From: JADHUC01 sp964623055
Lineage (GTDB): Bacteria > Planctomycetota > Planctomycetia > Pirellulales > Pirellulaceae
Assembly: GCA_964623055.1 (NCBI GenBank)
Contig: CAZURK010000051.1
Coordinates: 1-64,000, forward strand
DNA length: 64,000 bases
Direction: 5' to 3'
The stretch's first letter is position 1; every line of letters starts with the position of its first letter. The notes below the pieces were generated by a model. The model was given only the letters and a program-made list of their open reading frames with translations. It searched no databases and was not told the DNA's origin. Made by a program: the position numbers and the translations under genes. Shown here in pieces: positions 1 through 9,356 of the stretch.

Positions 1-1032
1 GCGACCGCGTTGATCGAGGACCTGGTCAAGCGACTGCCGGAGTGCAACATTTGCGCCGTTAGTGCCTCGAACGACGGCCAAGTCATCCTGCGTGCCGTGC
101 GGGCAGGCGTCAAGGAGTTTCTGACGTTGCCGGTCAGTGTCGATGATGCAGCCAACCTCGTGCGAACGATCGCCAGCCACGGAGATAGCGACGGCGAGGG
201 GCCGCGCGGTTGCACGACGATCGCCGTAGCCGGAGCTACGGGCGGAGTCGGATCGACCAGTGTTGCTGTCAATCTGGCATCCATCCTCGCGACCGATCCG
301 AGCAACTCGGTGGTGCTGGTCGATCTGGACCTGTCGCTAGGCGACGCCGATGTGTTTCTGGACGTAGTGCACGACTACACGCTATCGGATGTGGCCGACA
401 ATATTTCGCGACTGGACTTCGATCTGCTGAGGCGTTCCCTCGCGAAACTCGACTCGGGCCTCTTCCTGCTGCCGCGACCGGTCGACTTGGAGGAGGCCAT
501 GCACATCACGGATGAAACGCTTCGGCGTGTCCTCGGGCTGTTGAAAGCGTCATTTTCCCACGTGATCCTCGACCTTTCCAAGGGCTACGGACCTTTGGAC
601 CTGGCAGCGTTGGAGTGTTCGGACGATACGCTGCTGGTCGCCCAACTGGATCTGCCTAATCTGCGCAACGTCGTGCGGCTTCTGAAATCGTTCGAGGCGA
701 TCGACGGACTCCGCGAAAAGGTGAAGATCGTGGTCAATCGCGCCGGGCTGGGGAATGAGCCGATCCGGCTGAAGAAGGCCCAGGATACGATCGGCCAGGA
801 GGTCTTCTGGCAGGTGCCCAACGACTACCGGCTGATGATCGAAGTACGCAACAACGGTGTGCCGCTGATCGAGAAGGCCCCGCGGGCCAAAATCACCACC
901 AGTCTCGTGGACATGGCCAGAGCCACATGCGGCGGAGGCCAGGAGCCCGACACGGAGAAACAGGACGGCACGTCCGCAGCACCCACGTTTGGCAAGTGGC
1001 TCGGTTTCTGGCCGTCTGCGTCGTCCAAGTAA
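1..1032 (+). CDS. cpaE: Tad pilus localisation ATPase CpaE/TadZ, 5' end cut by window edge
   Basis: This is a MinD/ParA-type ATPase that in Tad/Flp systems places the pilus machine in the cell. The reading frame is open to base 1, so the true start lies upstream. The first ~45 residues resemble the end of the receiver-like N-terminal domain typical of CpaE (a VRAGVKEFLTLP stretch). The ATPase core follows with a deviant Walker A, GGVGSTS, where the usual lysines are replaced, as is common in CpaE. A VLVDLDLSLGDAD segment matches the switch region. The tail after about residue 310 is low-complexity. cpaF, tadB and tadC follow on the same strand, which supports the call. Confidence 0.88.
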   Translation, partial: ATALIEDLVKRLPECNICAVSASNDGQVILRAVRAGVKEFLTLPVSVDDAANLVRTIASHGDSDGEGPRGCTTIAVAGATGGVGSTSVAVNLASILATDPSNSVVLVDLDLSLGDADVFLDVVHDYTLSDVADNISRLDFDLLRRSLAKLDSGLFLLPRPVDLEEAMHITDETLRRVLGLLKASFSHVILDLSKGYGPLDLAALECSDDTLLVAQLDLPNLRNVVRLLKSFEAIDGLREKVKIVVNRAGLGNEPIRLKKAQDTIGQEVFWQVPNDYRLMIEVRNNGVPLIEKAPRAKITTSLVDMARATCGGGQEPDTEKQDGTSAAPTFGKWLGFWPSASSK

Positions 1033-1152
1033 GATCCGCTTGTGCATCCCGCCGCGTCTGATGCGCTTTTCGTAAGCTATGTTTTCTTACCGTCCTGCAC
1101 CTGCGCGCGCCGACGCGCATCGACACGTGAGCTCCAAGAGAGAACAACCGAA

Positions 1153-2475
1153 ATGAGCCCATCAACCGCGCCAGCTCGCACCTCCGGCACCATACCCGTG
1201 GACGAGTTCGAAGAGCTGAAAGAGAGAATCCACAACAAGCTGGTCGACAAGCTGGACGTAACTCGCATTGGCACCATCGAAGGCAACGCGTTGCGTCGCG
1301 AGATTCGCATGGTGGTCGAGCACCTGTGCGACTCCGAAGACACGCTGTTGAACCGAAAGGAACGCGAGCGACTGATCGAGGAAGTGTTAGACCAGGCTCT
1401 GGGTTTGGGGCCGCTGGAACTACTGTTGAAAGACTCCTCGATCAGCGACATCCTGATCAACGGCCCGAAATCAATCTATGTCGAGAGCGGAGGCGTGATG
1501 AAGAGGACCGGCGTCGAGTTTCGCGACGGCGCCCAACTACTGCAAATCATCGACCGCATCGTGTCGAAAGTGGGCCGGCGTGTCGACGAAACGAATCCGA
1601 TGGTCGACGCACGATTGCCCGACGGCTCGCGTGTGAACGCGATCATTCCGCCACTGGCTCTGGACGGCGCGGCGGTGTCCATTCGGCGTTTCGGCAAGAA
1701 TCCGCTGAAACTAGAGGACTTGTTGAACTTCAAGGCATTTACGCCGGAAATGATCATGTTCCTGGAAGGCGCCATGAAGTCGCGTCTTAACATGATCATC
1801 TCCGGGGGCACAGGATCTGGAAAGACGACCCTGCTGAACACGCTTTCCAGCTTCATACCAAACTCGGACCGCATTATCACCATCGAAGACGCCGCCGAAT
1901 TGCAGCTTCAACAGGAACACGTGGTTCGATTGGAGACGCGACCGTCCAACATTGAAGGCAAAGGCGAAGTCCGGGCCACGGACCTTGTTCGAAACGCACT
2001 ACGCATGCGTCCTGAACGGATTATCATCGGGGAGTGCCGCGGACCCGAAACGCTGGATATGCTGCAGGCGATGAACACGGGCCACGAGGGTTCCTTGACG
2101 ACGATCCACGCCAACTCGCCGCGCGACGCCGTCGCACGCATCGAGACAATGATCATGATGGCTGGTTTTGAACTTCCCATCAAAGCCCTGCGCCAGCAGA
2201 TCGCGAGCGCCGTGGACGTGATCATTCAGGTAAATCGCCTGCAGGGCGGGCCGCGACGCGTGACGGAAATCACGGAGATCCTGGGCATGGAGCAGGACAC
2301 GGTCGTGATGCAGGACATCTTCAAGTACTTCCAAGACGGCGTCGATGAATCAAGCCGCGCGCGAGGACATTTCGAAGCCACAGGGGTGCGGCCCATGTGT
2401 ATGGACCGGCTGGAGGCGATCGGCATCCACTTGCCGCCCAACATCTTCCGAAAACGAGTCATGATGCAAGACTAA
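1153..2475 (+). CDS. cpaF: Tad/Flp pilus assembly ATPase CpaF/TadA
   Basis: This is a type II/IV secretion hexameric ATPase, about 440 residues, that powers Flp pilus assembly at the inner membrane. Visible motifs are Walker A GGTGSGKTTLLN near residue 218, an IIGECRGPE Walker B/Asp box, and the His box around TTIHANSPRDA. The frame extends upstream to 1042, but the ATG at 1153 begins a sequence (MSPSTAPARTSG) that fits the family, while the upstream part is Cys/Arg-rich and unlike CpaF. Its stop overlaps the tadB start by one base (TAATG), so the two are probably translationally coupled. Confidence 0.93.
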   Translation: MSPSTAPARTSGTIPVDEFEELKERIHNKLVDKLDVTRIGTIEGNALRREIRMVVEHLCDSEDTLLNRKERERLIEEVLDQALGLGPLELLLKDSSISDILINGPKSIYVESGGVMKRTGVEFRDGAQLLQIIDRIVSKVGRRVDETNPMVDARLPDGSRVNAIIPPLALDGAAVSIRRFGKNPLKLEDLLNFKAFTPEMIMFLEGAMKSRLNMIISGGTGSGKTTLLNTLSSFIPNSDRIITIEDAAELQLQQEHVVRLETRPSNIEGKGEVRATDLVRNALRMRPERIIIGECRGPETLDMLQAMNTGHEGSLTTIHANSPRDAVARIETMIMMAGFELPIKALRQQIASAVDVIIQVNRLQGGPRRVTEITEILGMEQDTVVMQDIFKYFQDGVDESSRARGHFEATGVRPMCMDRLEAIGIHLPPNIFRKRVMMQD

Positions 2476-3446
2476 TGTCATACCTCATATTCGCGGCTAT
2501 CGTTATTGGAGTTGCTACGCTGATCGGTGGCGTAGCGACATTTGTGATCGGACGCCGAGGAACGGCCGCCGAAGAGCGGCTAACCACGATCACGCAAGGC
2601 GGCGGTGTCGGCACCGTAGCCGGCAATCCCCAGGGAAACGTGCCGAGCCTTGCAATGTACGACGACGAAGACAGCAACACGTCTCTGGTGCAATTCGTCT
2701 CGAAGTTCTTCGACGTGCGGTCGCTCGTCGCGCAATCGGGCCTGGCAGTCAAGCCGTCATCCATCGTGTTGATTTCGTTCGCACTGGCCGCGGTCGGCGG
2801 GGCGATGGGCTTCTGTATGCCTATGTCGTTCGTCACTTCGCCGACATTGGCGGTGACGTTGGGCGTCGCACCGTGGGGTTGGGTCTTCTGGAAACGCAGG
2901 GGCCGTCTGGCCAAGTTCGAGAAGCAGTTGCCCGAGGCCATGGAATTGCTGGCTCGATCACTGCGAGCCGGGCATAGTCTAGCCGACGGTATCAACCTGA
3001 TCGGCGATGAGATGTCCGAGCCGATCGCGTCTGAGTTTTCACGCTGCTACGAGCAACAGAATCTGGGCATTCCACTTGAAGAATCGTTGGAGGAGATGAC
3101 CCAGCGCGTGCCGAATCTGGATCTTCGCTTCTTTGTTACGGCTATGGTGCTGCAACGTCAAACCGGTGGCGATGCGGCGGAGATTCTCGACAAAATCGGC
3201 AAACTGATCCGCGAGCGTTTTCAGATCAAGGGGCAAATCAAGGCCCTGACCGGCGAGGGGCGGTTGTCCGGCGTCGTTCTGCTAGCGTTGCCCATCGTGC
3301 TGGCCATCTATATGTACTTTCGCAACCCCGATTACATGATGCTCCTGGTGGAGGACCCTCTGGGGCAGAAGATGGTAATTGGTGCGATCATCGCACAGAT
3401 TCTCGGAGCCATCACCATCAAAAAGATCGTGGACATCAAGGTATAG
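2475..3446 (+). CDS. tadB: Tad pilus inner-membrane platform protein TadB
   Basis: This is a type II secretion F-domain protein of about 323 residues, one of the two membrane platform proteins that the CpaF ATPase works on. It has an N-terminal membrane segment (residues ~2-24), a second hydrophobic pair around residues 95-135, a cytoplasmic F domain with the motif LPEAMELLARSLRAGHSL, and two hydrophobic segments at the C-terminus. The ATG at 2475 overlaps the cpaF stop. A longer frame from 2397 would read through the end of cpaF and is unlikely. tadC follows after 11 bases. Confidence 0.92.
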   Translation: MSYLIFAAIVIGVATLIGGVATFVIGRRGTAAEERLTTITQGGGVGTVAGNPQGNVPSLAMYDDEDSNTSLVQFVSKFFDVRSLVAQSGLAVKPSSIVLISFALAAVGGAMGFCMPMSFVTSPTLAVTLGVAPWGWVFWKRRGRLAKFEKQLPEAMELLARSLRAGHSLADGINLIGDEMSEPIASEFSRCYEQQNLGIPLEESLEEMTQRVPNLDLRFFVTAMVLQRQTGGDAAEILDKIGKLIRERFQIKGQIKALTGEGRLSGVVLLALPIVLAIYMYFRNPDYMMLLVEDPLGQKMVIGAIIAQILGAITIKKIVDIKV

Positions 3447-3457
3447 CCAGGTAATCC

Positions 3458-4429
3458 ATGTTCCCTTCGACATTTGAAATATCGTCACTGGTCCCCTTCG
3501 CGGTCTTCGGCGCTTTCTCCGCGATTGCGTGGCTAGTGGTAGATCGTATCTGGGGCAAGAAACGAACTGCCGAAGATCGCTTGGACCGCATGCACAGGCC
3601 CAGACGCGGTGCCGAAGAGGACCAGAGCGGCATGGGAAAGGTGTCCTCGGCCATGTCCAAGATGCTAAGCGCAGCTACCCCGCAACTGGCCAAGCCGCTG
3701 CAGCCGAAAAACGCCGAGGAAGCAAGCCGGCTGCGGTCGCGTCTGGCGCACGCGGGCTTCCGATCGGACAACGCCCCGTCGATATTCCTGGGGCTGAAGG
3801 TGCTGCTCCTTATCGGCGGCTTCTTCCTCGGAGGCGGGGCCTTGCTGTTTTCGATGGGACTGAATCAGACTGCCCTCCTGCGCACGGTGTTGGTCACAGG
3901 AATCGCTTTCTACTTGCCCGAAATAGTCCTGTGGGTCATTACGAGAACCCGTCACCAAGCCATCTTCCTCGCTCTTCCCGACGTGATTGACTTGATGGTC
4001 GTTTGCGTCGAAGCCGGCCTCGGGCTGGACCAGGCCATGTCCAAGGTGGCCGACGAAATGAAGAAGGTCTATCCCGTAGTGGCCCAGGAGTTTCGCGCCG
4101 CCAACGTGCATATGCAAATGGGGTGGACCCGCAATCAGGCCCTGCGTGACCTGGCCGACCGCAACGGCGAGAAAGAACTGCGATCGCTTGTCTCTGTCCT
4201 GGTCCAGGCCAGCAAATTTGGCTCTGGCGTCGGTCACGCGCTGCGCGTGCAAAGTGATTCGATGCGGACGCGTCGCCGGCAAATCGCGGAAGAAAAGGCG
4301 GCCAAGACCGCCGTACAGCTCATCTTTCCCCTTGTGTTGTTCATTTTCCCTGGGGTCTTCGTGGTTCTGGTTGGACCGGCTGCGGTCAATATCGCCCGCA
4401 ATCTGCTGCCGTCCATGGGCGTGAATTGA
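3458..4429 (+). CDS. tadC: Tad pilus inner-membrane platform protein TadC
   Basis: This is the second T2SS F-domain platform protein, 323 residues, the usual TadB partner. A leading membrane helix covers residues ~8-27. A hydrophobic pair around residues 108-150 precedes the F domain, which shows LPDVIDLMVVCVEAGLGLDQAM. A terminal membrane segment, LIFPLVLFIFPGVFVVLVG, closes the protein. It has the same strand as tadB and is about the same length, so the pair is probably an operon. Membership of the Tad locus is clear from order; the exact pilin genes are not in this window. Confidence 0.92.
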   Translation: MFPSTFEISSLVPFAVFGAFSAIAWLVVDRIWGKKRTAEDRLDRMHRPRRGAEEDQSGMGKVSSAMSKMLSAATPQLAKPLQPKNAEEASRLRSRLAHAGFRSDNAPSIFLGLKVLLLIGGFFLGGGALLFSMGLNQTALLRTVLVTGIAFYLPEIVLWVITRTRHQAIFLALPDVIDLMVVCVEAGLGLDQAMSKVADEMKKVYPVVAQEFRAANVHMQMGWTRNQALRDLADRNGEKELRSLVSVLVQASKFGSGVGHALRVQSDSMRTRRRQIAEEKAAKTAVQLIFPLVLFIFPGVFVVLVGPAAVNIARNLLPSMGVN

Positions 4430-4518
4430 GTGCCCCTCCCAAGCCAGATAATCGCCACAATCGGCACATCTCGAATCTTCCTTCATTGCCGCAGACCGTG
4501 GATGGCGACTGCCGATGA

Positions 4519-5169
4519 ATGAAGAGGTTACGCCCCATTAGAATGTGGAGCCGTCTCGTGCGAATCATCCATGCCCCTCTCGTCGCGATGTTTCTCTTGG
4601 CCAGCGCTCAGGGCTCTGTGCAAGCGCAAGCCCCCCCCAGTCATGGAGGGCATTTCCAGTGGTGGCACGACTTCCGCCACCAGTTCGAGACGCATCGTCG
4701 CCGTGTGAACGCGTGGCCGGCTCCGTTTTCTGTGGAGGAGCGCAAACTGGTCAGGACGCCGTTCCACATAATGGCCGACAACGGATGGAAACTGCAGAAT
4801 ACGCTAAGCGACCACCTTTTCACTCCCGAAGAGAACAAGCTGACCTACGCAGGCCAGTTGAAATTGCGGTGGATCCTAACGGAAATCCCGCCGCATCGCC
4901 GGCAAGTCTATGTGCTGGAGGCTTACAGACGCGAGGACACGGCCACACGTGTTGCGTCGGTCTACGAGCATCTTGCCGAGATCGCACCCCATACGGCCTG
5001 TGCTGTGTTCGTCACGCAAATCGCGCCTCGCGGCGGCGACGGATCCTACCTGAACGCCATGGATCAGGCGTACAAGGCGGCATTGCCGTCGCCCAGTCTT
5101 CCCGGAATGAGTTCGGGCGGGGGTGAAAGCTCGGATTCCGGCGATGCACTGTCGAGCGGAGGTTCATAG
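4519..5169 (+). CDS. Exported protein of unknown function in Tad locus
   Basis: A 216-residue protein that I do not recognise. It begins with a basic stretch and a hydrophobic segment (HAPLVAMFLLASAQGSVQAQA), a plausible Sec signal peptide ending with AQA near residue 38. An internal start at residue 9 (MWSRLVRII) would give a more standard signal peptide length. The mature part has a hydrophilic region with WWHDFRHQF, then a compact segment around RQVYVLEAYRRED, and a Ser/Gly-rich tail. It lies between tadC and a TadD-like lipoprotein, so it may act in pilus assembly in the periplasm. That role is inference from position only. Confidence 0.75.
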   Translation: MKRLRPIRMWSRLVRIIHAPLVAMFLLASAQGSVQAQAPPSHGGHFQWWHDFRHQFETHRRRVNAWPAPFSVEERKLVRTPFHIMADNGWKLQNTLSDHLFTPEENKLTYAGQLKLRWILTEIPPHRRQVYVLEAYRREDTATRVASVYEHLAEIAPHTACAVFVTQIAPRGGDGSYLNAMDQAYKAALPSPSLPGMSSGGGESSDSGDALSSGGS

Positions 5170-5205
5170 ATCAACGACTTGCCACCAAGCTCACGGAGGT
5201 GCTTG

Positions 5206-6378
5206 ATGGGTAAATGGAACAGAGGGGCGCTGCTGCTGGCAGCCATGGGAACTGTCGCGGTGCTCGGCTGCGCCAGCCCATCGCCTCAGCAATGGGTCGA
5301 CGATCAGCAATCGTCTACGCAGGCCAATTGGCCGGGTTCGCCGGACACGAGCAACACCCGGTCGCACAACAGTGATGCGGCTCGGTCCGCCAATGCGTCC
5401 AGCGGTTCTACGCGCGCGCTCGACAAGGCGACGTCCACGGTTTCGTCGGCTGGTCGGACCGTTTCCGGCGCATTCAAGTCGGCAACTCACAAAGTGTCCA
5501 GTGCGCTGGAGATCAAGCCCAGAGTGACGCCGGCTCCAGATTCCGTCAGACTATCGAACATGCCTGGTCAATTGAGCCCCATCGTCTTTGTACGCGGGGC
5601 AGCGTTTTCCGAATCCAAAGGCAACATGGCCGGGGCGCAGCAGCAGTACGAGAGAGCACTCGAGTTGGACCCCAATAACGTCACGACGCTGATTGCTTAT
5701 GCCCGGTTCCGCGATCGAATCGGAGATTCGAATCAAGCCGTGGAGGTCTACCAGCGAGCACGGGCGGTCCAACCGAACAACGCAACCATTTGGAACGACC
5801 TGGCACTGTGCCACGCCCGCCGGGGCGAAGTCGAACCTGCGCTGGGAGCCATGCAGCGTACCGTTGCGTTGAAACCCGATAACGTGCGTTACCGCAACAA
5901 CCTGGCTGCCGTGCTGGTCCAAGCCGACCGCCCGGAGGATGCAGTGCGCGAGATCCAGAAAGTGCATTCGCCCGCAGAAGCGAATCACAATGTGGCCTGT
6001 CTCTTGCTCCGACTTCGCAATCGCACGCTTGCCGCCGAGTACCTGCGGCGGGCGGTGAGCCTGGATCCTTCGTTGCAGCGTGCGCGAACGCTGCTGGCAC
6101 GCCTGGACGAAGCAGGTGCAAGTGCGCCGCGCGACCAACGAGGCGACACGTGGACCCCCACCGTGACGCCGCCAGATCGACACGCCGAGCCACAGCTTAC
6201 GGACGCCCCGAGCAACGACCGGAACCTCAGAACCAGCCCGTGGGAACCCGTTCCCCGCGATGCAAGCTACGGTTCGTATCGCCAGTCAGACAAGGAAAAG
6301 GAAGCCATTCCCCACGATCGGTTTCCCCCCGTCGAACCGCCGGCGCGCGGAGACATGAAGCGGATACCGGCGTTCTGA
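5206..6378 (+). CDS. tadD: TPR lipoprotein, TadD-like
   Basis: A lipoprotein of about 390 residues. The ATG at 5206 is preceded by GGAGGT with good spacing and begins a signal peptide ending in the lipobox VLGC (Cys near residue 22). A Ser/Thr-rich linker runs to about residue 110. Tandem TPR motifs follow (for example the A-Y-E-R-A-L-E-L-D-P-N-N pattern) to about residue 300, and the tail is Pro/Arg-rich. TadD proteins are TPR lipoproteins needed for secretin assembly, and this one closes the Tad gene run. A longer frame from 5179 lacks a ribosome binding site. Confidence 0.82.
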   Translation: MGKWNRGALLLAAMGTVAVLGCASPSPQQWVDDQQSSTQANWPGSPDTSNTRSHNSDAARSANASSGSTRALDKATSTVSSAGRTVSGAFKSATHKVSSALEIKPRVTPAPDSVRLSNMPGQLSPIVFVRGAAFSESKGNMAGAQQQYERALELDPNNVTTLIAYARFRDRIGDSNQAVEVYQRARAVQPNNATIWNDLALCHARRGEVEPALGAMQRTVALKPDNVRYRNNLAAVLVQADRPEDAVREIQKVHSPAEANHNVACLLLRLRNRTLAAEYLRRAVSLDPSLQRARTLLARLDEAGASAPRDQRGDTWTPTVTPPDRHAEPQLTDAPSNDRNLRTSPWEPVPRDASYGSYRQSDKEKEAIPHDRFPPVEPPARGDMKRIPAF

Positions 6379-6403
6379 CACATCGGGTCATTTGGGATTG
6401 TCA

Positions 6404-6459
6404 GTAGGATGGGCATTCCTGCCCGTCTTTTTCGGGTCGGGCAGGAATGCCCAACCTAC
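6404..6459. repeat. GTAGG/CCTAC-bounded palindrome, family A copy 1
   Basis: Perfect 15-base arms (GGGCATTCCTGCCCG at 6411-6425 and its complement at 6438-6452) surround a 12-base loop. GTAGG and CCTAC mark the outer ends. The preceding flank ATTGTCA at 6397-6403 is shared with copy 2 and with the family C element. It begins 26 bases after the tadD stop, so it could act as a hairpin at the end of that transcript. Confidence 0.9.
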
Positions 6460-6484
6460 CGAATCCAGCTACCGCCCAACGGCC

Positions 6485-7036
6485 TCAGTTGAATGACGGA
6501 TCGTCGGGGATGTCGACGTCTCCCATCAATGGCATCGTAATTCCCTCGCCGACATGCTGCGATGCCTTCTTCCACATCCCCTCAGCGTCGCCGAAAACAT
6601 ACTCGTCTTCTGCCGGAAGTGTCATCCATCCACCCACCTGCAGTTCGCCCTCTAACTGCCCCGCCGCCCAACCGGCGTAACCGCTGAAGATGCGGAACGA
6701 GTGTCCGGACTCTCGCACGATTCGATTCAGATGGTCTTTGTGCGTGGCGAAGTGGATGCCGGGAAGGACCTCGTTTTCCGAGCATGCTTCGTTCGTGTGC
6801 AGAGCCATCAGCGGGCCCGCGACTGGACCGCCTAGATTGATCGGCTGATGGCTGTCGCAGGGTTGCTCGGCGACCATCTCCCAGATCTCTCCGACTGTGT
6901 TGTCGGTGAGGCGATTCAGGACAACGCCAAATGCCCCTTGCTCGTCGTGGTGGATGATCAACACCACCGAGCGATAGAAATTCGCATCCGGTAGCCGGGG
7001 CGAGGCGATCAACAGGTAACCTCGAAGGGAATCCAT
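6485..7036 (-). CDS. yqgE: YqgE/AlgH family protein
   Basis: A 183-residue protein of the UPF0301 (YqgE/AlgH) family, known for a compact fold but with no firmly established biochemical role. Family hallmarks are the N-terminal RGYLLIASPRLPDANFYRSVV stretch followed by a GAFGVVLNR motif, a central NLGGPV, and FSGYAGWAAGQLEGEL. Length is normal for the family (about 180-190). It is flanked on both sides by family A palindromes, so it is probably transcribed alone. Confidence 0.92.
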   Translation of the reverse strand: MDSLRGYLLIASPRLPDANFYRSVVLIIHHDEQGAFGVVLNRLTDNTVGEIWEMVAEQPCDSHQPINLGGPVAGPLMALHTNEACSENEVLPGIHFATHKDHLNRIVRESGHSFRIFSGYAGWAAGQLEGELQVGGWMTLPAEDEYVFGDAEGMWKKASQHVGEGITMPLMGDVDIPDDPSFN

Positions 7037-7117
7037 AGTCTCGTTCCAGACGCGAACAATGCTCCCCTAATTGTACACTCGTCTGGACTGCGCGGCGAGT
7101 ATCTCGGAGCCAATGTC

Positions 7118-7145
7118 CGGGGCAGGATGCAATCCCGTCCTACGA
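7118..7145. repeat. Degenerate palindrome remnant ending CCGTCCTAC
   Basis: The segment GGGGCAGGATGCAATCCCGTCCTACGAAC resembles the right half of the family C and D elements (AATCCGTCCTAC) but the left arm is decayed. It lies in the 243-base gap between yqgE and the KAS III gene, which also holds a complete family A element. Similarity is short, so this could be chance. Confidence 0.3.
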
Positions 7146-7201
7146 ACGGGTCAATCAAGGCTCGGCGGGGCACTGATACGACAGGTGATTTGGAATTGTC
7201 A

Positions 7202-7258
7202 GTAGGATGGGCATTCCTGCCCGTCTGCTCGGGGGTCGGGCAGGAATGCCCAACCTAC
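7202..7258. repeat. GTAGG/CCTAC-bounded palindrome, family A copy 2
   Basis: The 15-base arms (7209-7223 and 7237-7251) are identical to copy 1; the loop differs (TCTGCTCGGGGGT). The ATTGTCA flank upstream is also present. It sits beyond the 3' end of the minus-strand KAS III gene (stop at 7280), 22 bases away. Confidence 0.9.
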
Positions 7259-7279
7259 AGGAACAACTGACGCGACGTA

Positions 7280-8284
7280 CTAGCCGTCCCATGTCTCTTC
7301 CCAGACACAGCCAGCCCAGGATAGCCCTACGCCGAAGCCCACCAGAACACTGCGCATCCCAGCTTTCAGACGCTGCTCGCGGCGTAGATGATCGATCAGG
7401 ATGGGAATCGTCGACGAGACCGTATTTCCGCATTGCTCCAACAGAATCGGCATACGGTCGTCGGGCACGTCAAGGCACTTCTGGATCTCCAGCATCAGCT
7501 TCTTGGTGGCTTGATGCAGAATGAAGAAGTCGACACTTTCGCGGTCCGCGCTCGCGGTTTTCAGAACCTTGTCTACCAGCTTGGGGACCTCGACGACTGA
7601 GAAAGTGATCAAACTTGGCCCATCCATGTACAGAGCACTGGGCCAACGTTTGCGATGTCGTGGTTGATGGGCGTCTTCCGGAGGTCGGGCGCCGCCTTCG
7701 GTTGCCAGCAGTGTATTCGCCCCCTCCCCATCTGTACCATAATTAAACGCCTGAAGCGAGGGGGTATCAGAGGCTTCGATCAGAGTGGCTGCCGCCCCGT
7801 CGCCGAAGATGGTGCGCAGACTTCGGTCGGTTGGGTGAATGTACTTGGTGTATGTCTCCGCGGTAATCAGCAGGACCCGCCCAACCGAGCCGCCGCGTAT
7901 CAAGCCATCTGCCAAGGCCAAACCGTAGACGTATCCTGAACAACCGAGATTGAAGTCCAGAGCCCCGCACGTGGTAGACAAGCCAAGCCGGCTTTGCATC
8001 AAGCAGGCTGTCGTAGGCAGTGGATAGTCTGGCGTCTGGGTGCAGAACAGAAGGAAGTCAATGCTTTGGGGGTCGATGTTGAACTGGGTGAACAGTTTCT
8101 GCGCAGCAGCCACGCCCAGATCCGAGGCACACTCGCCAGGCGCAGCGATGCGCCGCACAGCAATCCCCGTCTTCTCGAAAATGAGATTCATGTCCCAGTT
8201 TGGGAACTCCTGCTGGAGTTGCTGGTTGGTTTCCACTCTTTCGGGGTAGTGGACGGCCACGGGGCCGATCGCAGCATACTTCAC
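7280..8284 (-). CDS. 3-oxoacyl-ACP synthase III (FabH-like)
   Basis: A 334-residue thiolase-fold enzyme that condenses an acyl starter with malonyl-ACP. All three catalytic residues are in place: Cys115 in FNLGCSGYVYG, His257 in FILHQATKK and Asn287 in EQCGNTVSS. The length fits KAS III. The GxGVGLSWAG-type end is also typical. The start is a GTG at 8284 with GAGGG upstream on the minus strand. Since the window shows no other fatty acid synthesis genes next to it, it may be either the housekeeping FabH or a paralogue for surface lipid or polysaccharide modification, so I leave the symbol empty. Confidence 0.9.
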   Translation of the reverse strand: MKYAAIGPVAVHYPERVETNQQLQQEFPNWDMNLIFEKTGIAVRRIAAPGECASDLGVAAAQKLFTQFNIDPQSIDFLLFCTQTPDYPLPTTACLMQSRLGLSTTCGALDFNLGCSGYVYGLALADGLIRGGSVGRVLLITAETYTKYIHPTDRSLRTIFGDGAAATLIEASDTPSLQAFNYGTDGEGANTLLATEGGARPPEDAHQPRHRKRWPSALYMDGPSLITFSVVEVPKLVDKVLKTASADRESVDFFILHQATKKLMLEIQKCLDVPDDRMPILLEQCGNTVSSTIPILIDHLRREQRLKAGMRSVLVGFGVGLSWAGCVWEETWDG

Positions 8285-8451
8285 AGGATGTTAACCCTCG
8301 TCGATGTCTTGTGTTCGTCTGGGACCGCGATGCCACACAATAACCAGCCGTCTTGGGATGGTCAATGGAGACTGGCCATCAAGGCTAGCATGCCGATCAC
8401 GCTCGCTCCACTCCCCACATCCGCTGACCTGTGGAGAATCCCGAATTTCTC

Positions 8452-8479
8452 TTGACCAGCCAGCCGCAGTCGATATACT
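8452..8479 (+). promoter_or_regulatory. Sigma70-like promoter for the CpsB-type gene
   Basis: TTGACC at 8452-8457 and TATACT at 8474-8479 are separated by 16 bases. They lie 73 bases upstream of the ATG at 8553. It is a visual match only. Confidence 0.5.
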
Positions 8480-8552
8480 CCCCCCTCGCTTTTGCGACGA
8501 TGTCCTTCGTCCGCCTTCCGTTTGTTGGATCCTGACAAACTGAGAGTCCTCT

Positions 8553-9356
8553 ATGAAACCGCCCGAACCGCTTGTCGACTTGCACTGCCACATGGTTCCG
8601 GGAATCGACGACGGATCAAAGTCGTGGGATCAATCGCTGGCCATGGCAGAAATCGCTGTTGCCGACGGTATCCAGACGATTGTGGTAACGCCGCACCAAC
8701 TGGGGAGTTACGGCCACAACCACGGCCAATCGATCCGCTCGCGGACTTCCGAGCTTCAGCAGTTGCTGGACGATCATCGCGTTCCGCTGAAGGTACTACC
8801 CGGCGCGGACGTACGTATCGAACCCGGTATGATCGAGAAGCTGCAGTCCGGTGAAGTGTTGACGCTGGCAGATCGCCGCAGGCATGTCCTGCTGGAATTG
8901 CCTCACGAACTTTACTTCCCCCTGGAAGACGTGCTGAATAGCCTGCAGCGCGTCGCCATGGTCGGCATCTTGTCTCATCCGGAGCGAAATCAGGGGCTGC
9001 TCAAGCAACCTCGCCTGGTCGAACCGCTGGTGGAACGCGGGTGCCTTATGCAGGTGACATGCAGCAGCCTCATGGGCACGTTCGGCCCCGCGCCGCAACA
9101 GATGGCCGAGTGGCTGCTCGAGCAGGGATTGACGCACTTCCTGGCCACGGATGCCCACGGGCCTAGCGCGCGTCGGCCGCTGATGGGACGAGCCTTTGAA
9201 CGAGCCGAAGCGATCGTCGGCGAGGAAGTCGCTGTGGATCTCTGCTGCCGCAATCCCGCCGCCGTTGCTGCTGGCGAAGACGTCGAAGTCAAACGGTACA
9301 AGCCCAAACAACGCGGATTCTTTGCAGGGCTGTTCAAGCGAGAGAAGGCCGCGTAG
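8553..9356 (+). CDS. CpsB/CapC/YwqE-type PHP-fold tyrosine phosphatase
   Basis: A 267-residue metal-dependent PHP-domain protein. In Gram-positive capsule systems this family dephosphorylates the tyrosine kinase that controls polysaccharide export. The metal-site motifs are present: DLHCHMVPGIDDGS at residues ~8-21, VVTPHQ, LSHPERN and ATDAHGP. Length fits the family (about 255-265). No BY-kinase or export genes are nearby, so its partner must be elsewhere. The C-terminal ~20 residues are basic and probably disordered. Confidence 0.88.
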   Translation: MKPPEPLVDLHCHMVPGIDDGSKSWDQSLAMAEIAVADGIQTIVVTPHQLGSYGHNHGQSIRSRTSELQQLLDDHRVPLKVLPGADVRIEPGMIEKLQSGEVLTLADRRRHVLLELPHELYFPLEDVLNSLQRVAMVGILSHPERNQGLLKQPRLVEPLVERGCLMQVTCSSLMGTFGPAPQQMAEWLLEQGLTHFLATDAHGPSARRPLMGRAFERAEAIVGEEVAVDLCCRNPAAVAAGEDVEVKRYKPKQRGFFAGLFKREKAA

